A stretch of DNA of 64,000 bases, taken from Blautia_A ammoniilytica (GTDB lineage: Bacteria; Bacillota; Clostridia; Lachnospirales; Lachnospiraceae). Within the stretch, counting starts at the first letter, position 1. The number at the start of each line of letters is the position of its first letter. A program made the translations under genes and the position numbers. The notes below the pieces were generated by a model. It did not search any database. It saw only the letters and a list, made by a program, of their open reading frames with translations, and was not told the DNA's origin. Where the stretch lies: NCBI RefSeq assembly GCF_025566965.1, contig NZ_JAOQJL010000006.1:62001-126000 (forward strand), written 5' to 3'. This document shows positions 35,338 to 44,490 of the stretch, in pieces.

Positions 35338-35516
35338 CGTCGATAGTGATACTATACCACCTCTCTATGAAAAGTGGTAGTTCTTAATTTTTAGCGCTAG
35401 TTATAGCTTATTCCTATAGCCGTGTGGGACGTACAAAAGTCCGTCACTGGCATTTACCCCATAGCTTTTACTGACTCCTTATGGGTAAATGCAGAGTGCA
35501 CAAACGCAAATACTCT
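35338..35516 (-). promoter_or_regulatory. metNIQ control region
   Basis: Contains a long inverted repeat GCATTTACCC(C)AT / ATGGGTAAATGC (35450-35492) without a T-tract, plus TACCAC / GTGGTA (35355-35379) and ATAGT-GAT-ACTAT (35343-35355) around a -10-like TATAGT. No SAM riboswitch or T-box hallmarks are visible. The dyads suit control by the LysR protein encoded just upstream; the long stem may also end the LysR transcript. Confidence 0.45.
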
Positions 35517-36428
35517 TTACCGCAGGGCCTTATCCTTATATCTGGAAATCTCCTCCAGGTACTTCTGCCCTAACGGACTTATGGTTACTCCACGGCGTAC
35601 CAGATATCCGATGGTCATCACCTCATCGGACTTCAGTTTTACAGCACAGTAATCAGAGCCATTCAGTTCCTCACAGATGATGCCGGAACACAGGGTATAG
35701 CCATTCAGTCCTACCATAAGGTTCAGAAGAGTAGCTCGGTCGTCTGCCTTGATCAGCCTTTTGTATTCATAAGTGCTCAGCACCTCTTCTGCAAAATAAA
35801 AGGAATTATATCCTCCCTGTTCAAAAGACAGGCAGGGATATTCCCTTAATTCCTCCAAGGTAATCTCTTCTTTGTCTGCCAGCGGATGTCCTTTCCACAT
35901 ATACACGTAAATACTACATTCCAGAATCTTATGGAATTCCAGGTTGGACTCATGGAACAGCTTGGTAAGCACTTTTCTGTTGAAATCATTCAGATATAAA
36001 ATGCCGATCTCGCTTTTAAAATTCTTCACATCCTGGATCACGTCATAGGTTCTGGTTTCATGAACTGCAAATTCGTATTCATCCATACCAAACTGCTTGA
36101 CCATCTGTACAAAAGCACTGACAGCAAAGGTATAATGCTGCATGGATACACTAAATTTTTTTCTTTCTTTTTCTTTGGATACGTACTTGGACTCTATCAA
36201 TGCATACTGCTCTACCACCTGCCTTGCGTATCCCATAAATTCTTCTCCTTCCGGAGTAACGGATATGCCCCGGTTGGTTCTTCTGAAAAGCTCAACCCCT
36301 ATCTCTTCTTCCAGCTCCTTGATGGCAGAAGACAGGCTGGGCTGGGAAATATACAGCTTTCTTGCCGCCTCATTCATAGAAGAAGAATTTGCAACCGTGA
36401 TTGCATACCGCAACTGGGTTAATGTCAT
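35517..36428 (-). CDS. LysR-family transcriptional regulator
   Basis: 303 residues from ATG 36428 (AAGGAGGGG upstream). N-terminal winged helix-turn-helix MTLTQLRYAITVANSSSMNE with YISQPSLSSAIKELE, followed by a LysR substrate-binding domain. Lies between azlCD and metNIQ on the same strand, so it probably controls amino-acid transport (methionine or branched-chain). The family resembles CpsY/MtaR-like regulators; the effector is unknown. Confidence 0.9.
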   Translation of the reverse strand: MTLTQLRYAITVANSSSMNEAARKLYISQPSLSSAIKELEEEIGVELFRRTNRGISVTPEGEEFMGYARQVVEQYALIESKYVSKEKERKKFSVSMQHYTFAVSAFVQMVKQFGMDEYEFAVHETRTYDVIQDVKNFKSEIGILYLNDFNRKVLTKLFHESNLEFHKILECSIYVYMWKGHPLADKEEITLEELREYPCLSFEQGGYNSFYFAEEVLSTYEYKRLIKADDRATLLNLMVGLNGYTLCSGIICEELNGSDYCAVKLKSDEVMTIGYLVRRGVTISPLGQKYLEEISRYKDKALR

Positions 36429-36450
36429 AATACTCCCCTCCTTTTCCTTG

Positions 36451-36783
36451 TTAAAACACAAGCTGTACAAGAAGCATATAAACCACAGTTCCTGTTCCTA
36501 TGCTCAACAGCACATTTTCCTTCCATTTATGCAAAACAACGATGACCGCAATGGCAATCAGTTCCGGTATCCCGTGAGGTGATCTTATCAGTGACACATT
36601 TCTCAGGCAATAAACCACAAGAAGTCCCATCATTGCCGGTGGCAGAACCCTTCCAAGATACAGCACGGTCTTCGGTGGTTCCTTGGAATCGGGGAACAAC
36701 AGAAAAGGAGTAAATCTGGTGATCATCGTCCCCAGCGCCACTGCCAGAATCATGATCATCGTCTGTGCCGGTGTTAAAAACAT
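36451..36783 (-). CDS. azlD: AzlD-family branched-chain amino acid export subunit
   Basis: 110 residues, about four membrane spans; FTPFLLFP and LGRVLPPAMMGLLVVY are family-typical. Starts directly after the azlC stop (TAA then ATG). AzlC and AzlD together export branched-chain amino acids or analogues. Confidence 0.9.
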   Translation of the reverse strand: MFLTPAQTMIMILAVALGTMITRFTPFLLFPDSKEPPKTVLYLGRVLPPAMMGLLVVYCLRNVSLIRSPHGIPELIAIAVIVVLHKWKENVLLSIGTGTVVYMLLVQLVF

Positions 36784-37524
36784 TTACGCATCCTCCTTCT
36801 GTGTTTTTTTACTTTTCCCCATAAACAGAAGCACTGCCATAATGATGATCATGGATGGGATCACCATGTTGTCGGATCCAAAGATCATAGCTGCCACCAC
36901 TGCTCCTGCGATCCCGATCATACCATAGCTTCTGTTTTCTTTTTTCTTCATCTGTTCCATGAACAGCACCACAAATAACGCTGTCAGCACAAAGTCCAGA
37001 CCTGTAGTATCAAATGTGATCATTCCGCCGATCAGCGCCCCTGCCACTGTAGCGGCTGACCAGTAAAAGTAATTCAGAAAAGTGATAAAAAAATAAAACA
37101 ATCCCTTTTCCACATCTTCCGGCGGCTCCACACTGGACACTACGGAAAAGGTCTCATCGCACAATGCAAAAATAAGGAAAAACCTTTTCTTTCCAAGACC
37201 TTTATATTTACCCAGCATGGATAATCCGTAAAACAGATGTCTTGCATTGATCATAAAGCTGAGTAAAAACGCCAGGAGGGGATCAAATACAGTGGTCAGA
37301 AGCGGCACCATTGCGTACTGTACACTTCCTCCAAATCCGATGGCGCTCATAAGAAATGCCCACAACACTCCATAGCCATTGGATGCCATCAGAAGCCCAT
37401 AGGCGATCCCAAGTACGGCAAAGCCTGTAAGTACAGGAATCGTGTAAGGAAATGCGGCTTTAAAGGCCCGCAGGTATCTGCTCTTTGTTCTGTCTGTCTT
37501 TATCTGCTGCAATGTCTGTTCCAT
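36784..37524 (-). CDS. azlC: AzlC-family branched-chain amino acid exporter
   Basis: 246 residues from ATG 37524; AGGAGA lies 8 bases upstream and a consensus promoter just behind it, so the longer open frame upstream is not coding. Conserved core FGGSVQYAMVPLL and NARHLFYGLSML, and CDETFSV. Five to six membrane spans. Operon with azlD, LysR and possibly metNIQ. Confidence 0.92.
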   Translation of the reverse strand: MEQTLQQIKTDRTKSRYLRAFKAAFPYTIPVLTGFAVLGIAYGLLMASNGYGVLWAFLMSAIGFGGSVQYAMVPLLTTVFDPLLAFLLSFMINARHLFYGLSMLGKYKGLGKKRFFLIFALCDETFSVVSSVEPPEDVEKGLFYFFITFLNYFYWSAATVAGALIGGMITFDTTGLDFVLTALFVVLFMEQMKKKENRSYGMIGIAGAVVAAMIFGSDNMVIPSMIIIMAVLLFMGKSKKTQKEDA

Positions 37525-37555
37525 CCTGTCTTCTCCTGCGTTTATTATTATTCCT

Positions 37556-37584
37556 ATGATAGTTTTATCCCCTGTATTTGTCAA
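37556..37584 (-). promoter_or_regulatory. Promoter of azlC
   Basis: Minus strand TTGACA (37579-37584), 17-base spacer, TATCAT (37556-37561), 32 bases before the start codon. Confidence 0.75.
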
Positions 37585-37596
37585 TAAGCAGGTTAT

Positions 37597-37690
37597 GGCT
37601 TTCGCCGATAGGTAGCTCATATGGCTTTTCAGACTTTCTCTGATAGGTAACTCATATAGCCTTACAGACTTTCTCCGACAGGTAAACCCA
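37597..37690. repeat. Three 35-bp tandem repeats between divergent promoters
   Basis: GATAGGTA, GATAGGTA and GACAGGTA recur at 37607, 37642 and 37677, exactly 35 bp apart, within longer similar units (CTTTC..CGATAGGTA..CTCATAT..GC). They fill the space between the azlC promoter (-) and the asparaginase promoter (+). There are no spacers, so it is not CRISPR. Confidence 0.75.
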
Positions 37691-37692
37691 CC

Positions 37693-37722
37693 TTGACAAA
37701 GGATTTCCGGACAAAGTAAAAT
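37693..37722 (+). promoter_or_regulatory. Promoter of the asparaginase gene
   Basis: TTGACA (37693-37698), 18-base spacer, TAAAAT (37717-37722), about 100 bases before the start at 37823. Confidence 0.6.
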
Positions 37723-37822
37723 GATCTTAAAATAGGCTCTGTGATAAAACAATAATATACAAATAAAGCTTTTATACAGATAAAACTTTTGATCTTTCAA
37801 AAATGATCTTTTCGGAGGTACC

Positions 37823-38824
37823 ATGAAGAAAATCTTACTGATCGCCACAGGCGGCACCATTGCATCCAAATATACCAAGGACGGCCTTTCCCCTCAGATC
37901 TCTGCAGAGGAACTTCTCTCCTATATCCCTGCAGCGTCCGCTTTCTGCACCATTGACACGCTGCAGCCCTTTTCTCTGGACAGTACCAATATAAGCCCCC
38001 AGCACTGGATCCAGCTGGCGGCTCTCATTGAAAAAAAGTATGAATTTTATGATGGCTTCGTGATCTGTCATGGCACAGATACCATGGCTTACACTGCAGC
38101 TGCCCTTTCCTATCTGATCCAGAACAACCGGCGTCCTGTAGTGATCACAGGTGCACAAAAGCCCATCGACCTGGCTATTACCGATGCCCGTTCCAACCTG
38201 CTGGACAGCCTGCGTTTTGCCTCCCACGACCGTGCCCACGGAGTGTCCATTGTATTTGGCGGCAAAGTCATTGCAGGAACACGGGCAAAGAAAGAATTTT
38301 CCAAAAGCTATAATGCTTTTTCCAGTATTAATTATCCGGATATTGCTTCTATCCATGATGAACGGATCATCTTCTATATTGATGATAAAGACCAATCCAC
38401 CAGACCTCTTCAGTTTTATCATGATATGAACCGAAAGATCTTTTTATTGAAGCTGGTTCCAGGCATTGACGGACGTATCCTGGATATGCTGGCGGATTCC
38501 TATGACGGACTGATCATAGAATCCTTTGGGGTAGGAGGGCTTCCGGACTATGGAGACTCCAGCTTCCAGGCCTCACTGGAAACATGGATATCCTCCGGCA
38601 AGATCGTCTGTATGGCTACCCAGGTCACACACGAGGGCAGTGACCTGGAAGTATATCAGGTAGGCAAAATAATCAAAGAGCGTTTTCCTATCCTGGAATC
38701 CTATGATATGACTCTGGAAGCGTCTGTAACAAAGCTGATGTGGGCACTGGCCCAGACCCAGGACTATGACGCCTGCCGTCAGCTTTTCTACACAACCGTA
38801 AATCATGACCTGCTGTTTGTTTAA
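37823..38824 (+). CDS. ansA: L-asparaginase, cytoplasmic type
   Basis: 333 residues; GGAGG 5-6 bases before ATG. The two asparaginase signatures are present: ATGGTIAS with nucleophile Thr at about 12, and HGTDTMAY with Thr85-Asp86. No signal peptide, so it is the cytoplasmic type that hydrolyses asparagine to aspartate and ammonia. Divergent from azlC and convergent with the sugar-binding lipoprotein gene, whose stop is 8 bases away. Confidence 0.93.
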   Translation: MKKILLIATGGTIASKYTKDGLSPQISAEELLSYIPAASAFCTIDTLQPFSLDSTNISPQHWIQLAALIEKKYEFYDGFVICHGTDTMAYTAAALSYLIQNNRRPVVITGAQKPIDLAITDARSNLLDSLRFASHDRAHGVSIVFGGKVIAGTRAKKEFSKSYNAFSSINYPDIASIHDERIIFYIDDKDQSTRPLQFYHDMNRKIFLLKLVPGIDGRILDMLADSYDGLIIESFGVGGLPDYGDSSFQASLETWISSGKIVCMATQVTHEGSDLEVYQVGKIIKERFPILESYDMTLEASVTKLMWALAQTQDYDACRQLFYTTVNHDLLFV

Positions 38825-38831
38825 GAATATC

Positions 38832-39908
38832 CTATTTCTTCATAAGAAGCATCTGGATCTCACCCAGGTTCTCCTGGGTGACGATCCTGTAAGGCATACG
38901 GATGTACTTTCCGTCCTGAAGCTCATACTCCTCCGGAAGTTTTGTCCCTGCCGTGATAGATCTTGCCAATTCCAGCATCCCATCTGCCTGTCCCGCTGCA
39001 TCATTCAGCACAGTTCCCAGCATTTTCCCATCATTGACTGCGTTCAGTCCCACTGTTGTACCGTCGATCCCAAGTACCATGGGCCAGTCCTGGGAATCCG
39101 GATCATAACCTGCAGCTTCCAGCGCATCCACTGCGCCAAGTGCCATATCATCATTATTGGCAAGCACTACCTCAATCCTGTTTCCGAACCGCTCCAGGAA
39201 CTGCTTCATCTTATTTGCAGCCTGATCCCTGTTCCAGTTAGCGATCTCATCGGAAAGCTTCTCTACCAGATAACCACTTCCAGTGATCTCATTGATAACA
39301 GACATGGTGCGTACCATAGAATCGTTATGGCCGGCTTCTCCTTCCAGCATAATATACTGAAGTACTCCGTCACCATTCTTATCAATACGGTTAAAATCCT
39401 TTTTACATTTTTCTACCAGAATATCACCCTGCAGTTCTCCTGATTCAAAAGCATCTGCACCTACATAATACAGCTTGTCCCACCGTTCCAGATCTTCCTG
39501 TACCAGTTCCCTGTTAAAAAAGATCACCGGCACATCACTAGCCTGAGCCTTTTCAATAATGGTGGACGCATCTGTCCGGTCCACCAGATTAATGCAGACC
39601 ACGTCCATCCCATCTTTAATAAAATCATCCATCTGATCATTCTGGATCATCTGGCTTTTATTGGCATTTTCCACATCCATAGTGATGGAAATCCCCCAGT
39701 CTTTTTCCCTGGTCTTTGCATAGTCCTGAAAATTAGAAACCAACTCTGACACAAACGTATCATATTGATCATACACACTGATCCCGATTTTCAGATTTTT
39801 CCCATCCTGCTCCTTCCGGCTCTGACCTGTTCCGCATCCGGAAAACACAATAGCAGCAGTTGTAAAGACTCCTATGGTCCTGTATATTCTTTCTGTTTTT
39901 TTCTTCAT
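38832..39908 (-). CDS. MglB-like galactose/glucose-binding lipoprotein (second copy)
   Basis: 358 residues. A lipobox VFSGC ends the signal peptide, so this copy is membrane-tethered. The MglB fold is clear, including the calcium-binding loop DKNGDGVLQY and the VLANNDDMALGA and VLGIDGTTVGLNAV segments. Encoded last after a response regulator, a Cache kinase and a TM-anchored binding protein, 11 bases from the latter. The position suggests a role in sugar sensing or in supplying the Mgl permease; which one is open. Confidence 0.88.
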   Translation of the reverse strand: MKKKTERIYRTIGVFTTAAIVFSGCGTGQSRKEQDGKNLKIGISVYDQYDTFVSELVSNFQDYAKTREKDWGISITMDVENANKSQMIQNDQMDDFIKDGMDVVCINLVDRTDASTIIEKAQASDVPVIFFNRELVQEDLERWDKLYYVGADAFESGELQGDILVEKCKKDFNRIDKNGDGVLQYIMLEGEAGHNDSMVRTMSVINEITGSGYLVEKLSDEIANWNRDQAANKMKQFLERFGNRIEVVLANNDDMALGAVDALEAAGYDPDSQDWPMVLGIDGTTVGLNAVNDGKMLGTVLNDAAGQADGMLELARSITAGTKLPEEYELQDGKYIRMPYRIVTQENLGEIQMLLMKK

Positions 39909-39919
39909 CTAAGCCTCCG

Positions 39920-40921
39920 TCAGATGCTTGGGAAAAGCAGACGTTCATTGTCTGACTCATATAAAGTATCCTGTGTAACAAGCTTGTACTTTATATTGAC
40001 CTGCTCCGTAAAATAACCCTTTTTTTCTTTATCCACCAATGTCTGTATTCCCTCATACCCCATGTTAAACTCATTCTGGTATACAAACCCCTGCAGCAGC
40101 CCATTATCCAGATCTGTAACCGTCTGCAGAGTATTCCCGATCCCGTAAATGCGGAAAGTTTTTCCTTCCTGTTCCCCGGAAGAAGCTTCTCCCTGCCATG
40201 CAGCTGCAGCTTCTTCTGTAGAAACTTTATCCAGAGCCGCAATATACTGTCCACATTTCTGGAAATTGGTTCCAATATACAATCGCAGGCTGAAATCCCC
40301 TTCCTTCCTGGAAAGATCCTGGATCTCCACCGGCGGCTCAGCTTTTTTCAGCTGATCCACAAGACCTTCATATCTCTGGCTTACACTGTCCCGTTCCATA
40401 TATTCACGGATCACTGTCACTACACGCTGGCCACCCTGTTCTTCCATATCCTTCAGGATCCTTTGCCCCAGTGCCTGGCCCATACCATAATCATCCCCGG
40501 TAATGCTGAAATAATTACTGCTGCTTATGCCTGAAACCCCGGTTTCCAGTGCAACCAGGGGTATCTGGATATTATCATCTTTCAGTGCGTCTCCCAAAGC
40601 CTTGCTGTCCACCGCTGCAAATAATATCCCTGAAACTCCGGAATCAATCTCCCGGCGTATCAATTCTGCCTGCTCCTGTGCCGTATCTCCTGTGCTCATA
40701 TTCACATAATTCACTTTCAGCCCGAAATCTTCCTCAGCCTGACGGATCCCCTCCAGAAGGGTAGTCCATTCATTGTCCGTATTCTGATATAAAATAACGG
40801 AATACACAGACGGACTGTCCGAAGTGCCGCGAATTGCCCCATAATAATAGGACACAGCAAGAAGCACCACCGCCGCAAAGATCACTGCCCAGATGGCAAT
40901 ATGGTTTCTTTTTTGCGTCAT
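39920..40921 (-). CDS. Membrane-anchored periplasmic-binding-like sensor protein
   Basis: 333 residues. One N-terminal membrane span (about 8-28) without a cleavage site, followed by a Peripla_BP_4-like ligand domain (VILYQNTDNEW, GILFAAVDSKALGDAL, PLVALETGV, GIGNTLQTVTDLDNG). Its start overlaps the kinase stop (ATGA). Family knowledge: YesM-type kinases are sometimes paired with such anchored sugar-binding proteins, which present the ligand to the kinase. Likely a co-sensor. Confidence 0.82.
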   Translation of the reverse strand: MTQKRNHIAIWAVIFAAVVLLAVSYYYGAIRGTSDSPSVYSVILYQNTDNEWTTLLEGIRQAEEDFGLKVNYVNMSTGDTAQEQAELIRREIDSGVSGILFAAVDSKALGDALKDDNIQIPLVALETGVSGISSSNYFSITGDDYGMGQALGQRILKDMEEQGGQRVVTVIREYMERDSVSQRYEGLVDQLKKAEPPVEIQDLSRKEGDFSLRLYIGTNFQKCGQYIAALDKVSTEEAAAAWQGEASSGEQEGKTFRIYGIGNTLQTVTDLDNGLLQGFVYQNEFNMGYEGIQTLVDKEKKGYFTEQVNIKYKLVTQDTLYESDNERLLFPSI

Positions 40922-42738
40922 GCTTCCACCTCCCCTGGCGCCTTTACTTCTTCTGTCTTTGGCAGATGGATCCTTACTATGGTTCCCTGATCCGGCTCGC
41001 TAATGATCTTCAGTCCGTATGCTTTGCCGAAATAAAGCTGGATCCTCTGATGTACATTCCGAAGACCTATACCGGATCCTTTACTTCGTATTCGGGTATC
41101 ATCTGTAAGAAGCCTTTCCACCTGCTCCTCTGGCATACCAAGGCCGTTATCTTCCACCTCGATAAACAGATCTGATCTTCTGGTGTAGGCACGAATGGTG
41201 ATCTCTCCGTCACCATCCATATATTCCATGCCATAATAAATCGCATTTTCAATCAATGGCTGAATGATCAGCTTGATCGTCTTATACTTTTCAATTCCTT
41301 TCTCGATCTCAAAGCAGGAAACAAATTTATTCTTATATCGGTATTTCTGAATATCCAGATAGCTTCTGGCGTGCTGCAGTTCATCCCCTACCGTAATGAT
41401 GTTTTTTCCTTTGGAAAGGCTGATCCTGAAAAGCCGTCCCAGTGCCTGTACCATAGATACTGCATCATCATACTGTTCTGCCTCGATCATCCACATAATG
41501 GAATCCAGTGTATTATAAAGAAAATGGGGATTGATCTGTGACTGTAAGGCATCCAGCTCACTTTTCCTTTTCTCTTCCTGCTCTTTTACAATGTCATCCG
41601 TCAGCTTGCGAAGCTGCTTCACCATACTTTTGATAGTTTCCCCAAGATGTTGGATCTCCGGCGGCCCGCCAATGTAGATCCCTTCCCCGGCTCCTTCTGC
41701 CAGTCGTTCCTGCTCCACACCTATGCCGCGCAAAGAATCCTCCAGGCTCTTCAAAGGCATAGACACACGTACTGCCACAAACTGGTTGGCAAAGATCATA
41801 ACAAGTATAGAAATAATGATTATGATCACCGCCATGATCCTAGTCTGACTGAAATTTTGATAAAAATTAGTCATAGGCGTAACACTAACGATCTTCCATC
41901 CGGTATAACCTACGGTTTTTACCATCACCATCCGGTCCTGTCCCTGGAAATTCTCTCTGTGAAGGCCATCACTATAGCTGACTGCCTGCTGGTTATTTTC
42001 CTTCAGCATATTGGAAAAAATCAGGTTCTGCCTTGGATGATATATGATCTTGCCATCCCCGTCCACAAGGTAGACATAACTTAATTCCTGGCTGTTGACC
42101 TTTGTAAAAAGCTGGCGGATACCGCTGAAATCCATATCAACAAGCAGAATACCGCCGGACAGCTTACCATCACTGGTCAATTCCACACCGCGGCTTAAGG
42201 AAACTACCCAGTAATACCTGCCGCTGCTGTTTTCAAAAATATTCTGTACGTGCAGTTCGGAAAAATGCAGATTCTCCATTTTGTCCTTTGCGCTGGTAAA
42301 CCAGGTCTGATCCTGGATATCTGCGTTATCTTTCATAGTGCCCACAGGCGATGCCCCGATCAGCTCTCCCTCCTCTGTAAAGCAGGAAATACTCACCAGA
42401 TTGTCTTTATTTACTTCATACAGAAGATTTAATTCTTGACTAATGTCATCCCTTGCAAAATCCACATTTTTGATCACATTGTAATACATCGCATCAGAAA
42501 TACGCATCATATTCCGCAGGTAAGTATTTAAATTCATTTCCACCTGTCCCAGAAGCTGCTGGGTATCCTGGATCACTACATCTTCGGAAGCCCGTCCGTA
42601 GCTTTGATAAAGAAACACTCCGATAAATGCCATTCCCACAAGAGCAACAAAGGTAAATGAAAGAGAGATCAAAAACTGCATCCCCCGGTTATTTACAGCA
42701 TTCGTCAGCTTCCTCCATAATTTCCTGATCTGTTTCAT
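40918..42738 (-). CDS. YesM-type histidine kinase with Cache sensor domain
   Basis: 606 residues. Membrane spans at about 22-46 and 295-315 enclose an external dCache-like domain with WFTSAKDKMEN and GRYYWVVSLSRGV. HAMP linker, then the His_kinase motif INPHFLYNTLDS with His at about 405, and HATPase_c with PLIENAIYYG and DNGLGMPEEQ. Partner of the AraC-type regulator at 42761. Probably senses galactose/glucose directly or through the anchored binding protein encoded next. Confidence 0.92.
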   Translation of the reverse strand: MKQIRKLWRKLTNAVNNRGMQFLISLSFTFVALVGMAFIGVFLYQSYGRASEDVVIQDTQQLLGQVEMNLNTYLRNMMRISDAMYYNVIKNVDFARDDISQELNLLYEVNKDNLVSISCFTEEGELIGASPVGTMKDNADIQDQTWFTSAKDKMENLHFSELHVQNIFENSSGRYYWVVSLSRGVELTSDGKLSGGILLVDMDFSGIRQLFTKVNSQELSYVYLVDGDGKIIYHPRQNLIFSNMLKENNQQAVSYSDGLHRENFQGQDRMVMVKTVGYTGWKIVSVTPMTNFYQNFSQTRIMAVIIIIISILVMIFANQFVAVRVSMPLKSLEDSLRGIGVEQERLAEGAGEGIYIGGPPEIQHLGETIKSMVKQLRKLTDDIVKEQEEKRKSELDALQSQINPHFLYNTLDSIMWMIEAEQYDDAVSMVQALGRLFRISLSKGKNIITVGDELQHARSYLDIQKYRYKNKFVSCFEIEKGIEKYKTIKLIIQPLIENAIYYGMEYMDGDGEITIRAYTRRSDLFIEVEDNGLGMPEEQVERLLTDDTRIRSKGSGIGLRNVHQRIQLYFGKAYGLKIISEPDQGTIVRIHLPKTEEVKAPGEVEA

Positions 42739-42760
42739 CCTGCTCTCCTGTTACTTATTG

Positions 42761-44359
42761 TTATAGACTTGCCCTGTATTTTGACGGTGAAATCCCGTAT
42801 TCCTTCTTAAATACATAACTGAAGTAATTTGGTTCCGTGTAGCCTACTTCTTCTGCGATCACATATGTTTTGTCCTCTGTAGTACGAAGCAATTCCACTG
42901 CATGCTCCAGTCTTACTTTTGTCAGGTATGCCACAAAGCTTTGTCCCACTTCTTTCTTGAAAATGGTAGAAAAATATGCAGCACTTACATTCAGATGGCG
43001 GCACAGGGTATCCGCTGACAGATCGTTCTCCATGTAATGCTCATTAATATACGCCTTTGCCTGCTCCGTCAGCTTCATGGTGGAATCTGTCCTCTCATGA
43101 CGGAGGGTATGCCGCAGATTGGTGCACACGTCCCGCAGCCAGTTCTCCAGCTCATCTATAGAAACGTGTTTATATAATTCCTGCCAGGGTACATCCATTT
43201 CCCCGAAAATCTGCCTTGTCTTAAGCTTGTAGGATCTTCCGATCTTCATAAGTTCCGTAATCAGCTCCATGAATATCAGCTGGTATTGATTTGGGGTAAT
43301 GGAAAAACTGCGGATGCTGTCCATAAACTGCCGGATCGCCCCATCTGTCTCATCCCGGTTTCCCAGCTTTACTGCCCTCACCAGATTCTGAAAATCATAT
43401 TCCAGAAATGATACCGCATCCTTGGGGCTTGGCTCTATATCATGAATGTACAGTACCCGGTTACCTCCCATAATGGTCCGGTATTCCATAGCACTTCTGG
43501 CTTCCTGATAAGAAGTGGTCAGATAATCCACATGGTCGCAGATCTGTCCCACTGCTGCAGTTACCGGCACTTTCAGCACACGATCCCCCATCTTACAGAT
43601 CTGATCCAAATGATACAGTACTTTCTCCATTTCATTTTTATCTTTCAACATAAAAATAATAATGATTTCGTCCAGATAACTGATACTGTAAAAATGCATC
43701 CGCTCATTCAGATAATCCCTGGACATATCCTTCAGGGAAATACTTAGCAGCTGCTGGTTCTGCCCTGCCGTCTCTCCGGAGCCTGTATCGACATATAGCA
43801 GGGATACCACATAATAAGGTGCCCTGAAATCCATTTCATAGCTTTCCAGCATATTCTGCGCCCGCTCTCCGGTCACCTTTCCTTCCAGGATACCCATAAC
43901 CAGCTGTTCCTGCATAGCTGGAAGGCTTTTCTGATAATATTCATATAGCCGGTTCATATTCCGATGTTCATTGATCTCATCATCCAGTTTCTGCCGAATC
44001 CTGGTCAGAACCTCTTCCATATCCTTTACACTGATGGGTTTCAGCAGATACTCCTCTGCCTCCAGATGCACAGCCTCTCTGGCAAATTCAAAATCATCAA
44101 ATCCTGAATAAATGACCACCTTGATATTACGATAATTCTCTTTCAGTTTCCTGCAAAGAGTCAGGCCATCCATGTAAGGCATTTTGATATCTGTCATCAC
44201 CACATCAATATGCAGCTGCTCTGCCATTTCCAACGCTTCCTGGCCGTTTTCCGCAGTCCCTGCCAGGCAGAATCCCATAGCCTCCCAGTCAATCTTTTTC
44301 TTCATGGCACGAAGCACATCCATCTCGTCATCTACCAGTAAAATCTTATATAAATCCAT
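42761..44359 (-). CDS. YesN-type response regulator (receiver + AraC domain)
   Basis: 532 residues. Receiver with D10-D11, phosphoacceptor D57 (VMTDIKMP) and Lys in EYLLKPISV; C-terminal AraC DNA-binding pair (about 430-530) with LNVSAAYFSTIFKKEVG and VGYTEPNYFSYVFKKEYG. First of four regulatory genes after a terminator, so it is transcribed separately from, or by read-through of, the mgl operon, its probable target. Confidence 0.93.
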   Translation of the reverse strand: MDLYKILLVDDEMDVLRAMKKKIDWEAMGFCLAGTAENGQEALEMAEQLHIDVVMTDIKMPYMDGLTLCRKLKENYRNIKVVIYSGFDDFEFAREAVHLEAEEYLLKPISVKDMEEVLTRIRQKLDDEINEHRNMNRLYEYYQKSLPAMQEQLVMGILEGKVTGERAQNMLESYEMDFRAPYYVVSLLYVDTGSGETAGQNQQLLSISLKDMSRDYLNERMHFYSISYLDEIIIIFMLKDKNEMEKVLYHLDQICKMGDRVLKVPVTAAVGQICDHVDYLTTSYQEARSAMEYRTIMGGNRVLYIHDIEPSPKDAVSFLEYDFQNLVRAVKLGNRDETDGAIRQFMDSIRSFSITPNQYQLIFMELITELMKIGRSYKLKTRQIFGEMDVPWQELYKHVSIDELENWLRDVCTNLRHTLRHERTDSTMKLTEQAKAYINEHYMENDLSADTLCRHLNVSAAYFSTIFKKEVGQSFVAYLTKVRLEHAVELLRTTEDKTYVIAEEVGYTEPNYFSYVFKKEYGISPSKYRASL

Positions 44360-44412
44360 AATTTCTCATCCATCCGTCTTTTTCGTTTATCTAATACAAC
44401 ACTTTCTATTGT

Positions 44413-44452
44413 ATAAAAAATCCCCACTGAATACAAGGGTATCCAGTGGGGA
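44413..44452 (-). terminator. Terminator after mglC
   Basis: TCCCCACTGAAT pairs with ATCCAGTGGGGA (one mismatch) around an 8-base loop, followed by six T on the minus strand. Splits the transporter genes from the regulatory genes. Confidence 0.85.
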
Positions 44453-44490
44453 AACGTAAGCTTCCAACCATTTTTTGGCTCTTACACTTA

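Noticed and set aside
35338..35516. SAM riboswitch or T-box before metN
   Set aside because: No SAM-I core or T-box sequence could be found; only dyads are visible.
37597..37690. Possible CRISPR array
   Set aside because: Three contiguous 35-bp units with no intervening spacers and no cas genes; these are simple tandem repeats.
36784..37878. 364-residue reading of azlC starting at 37878
   Set aside because: The extra 118 residues cross the azlC promoter and the tandem repeats and are not AzlC-like; the ATG at 37524 has a good binding site.
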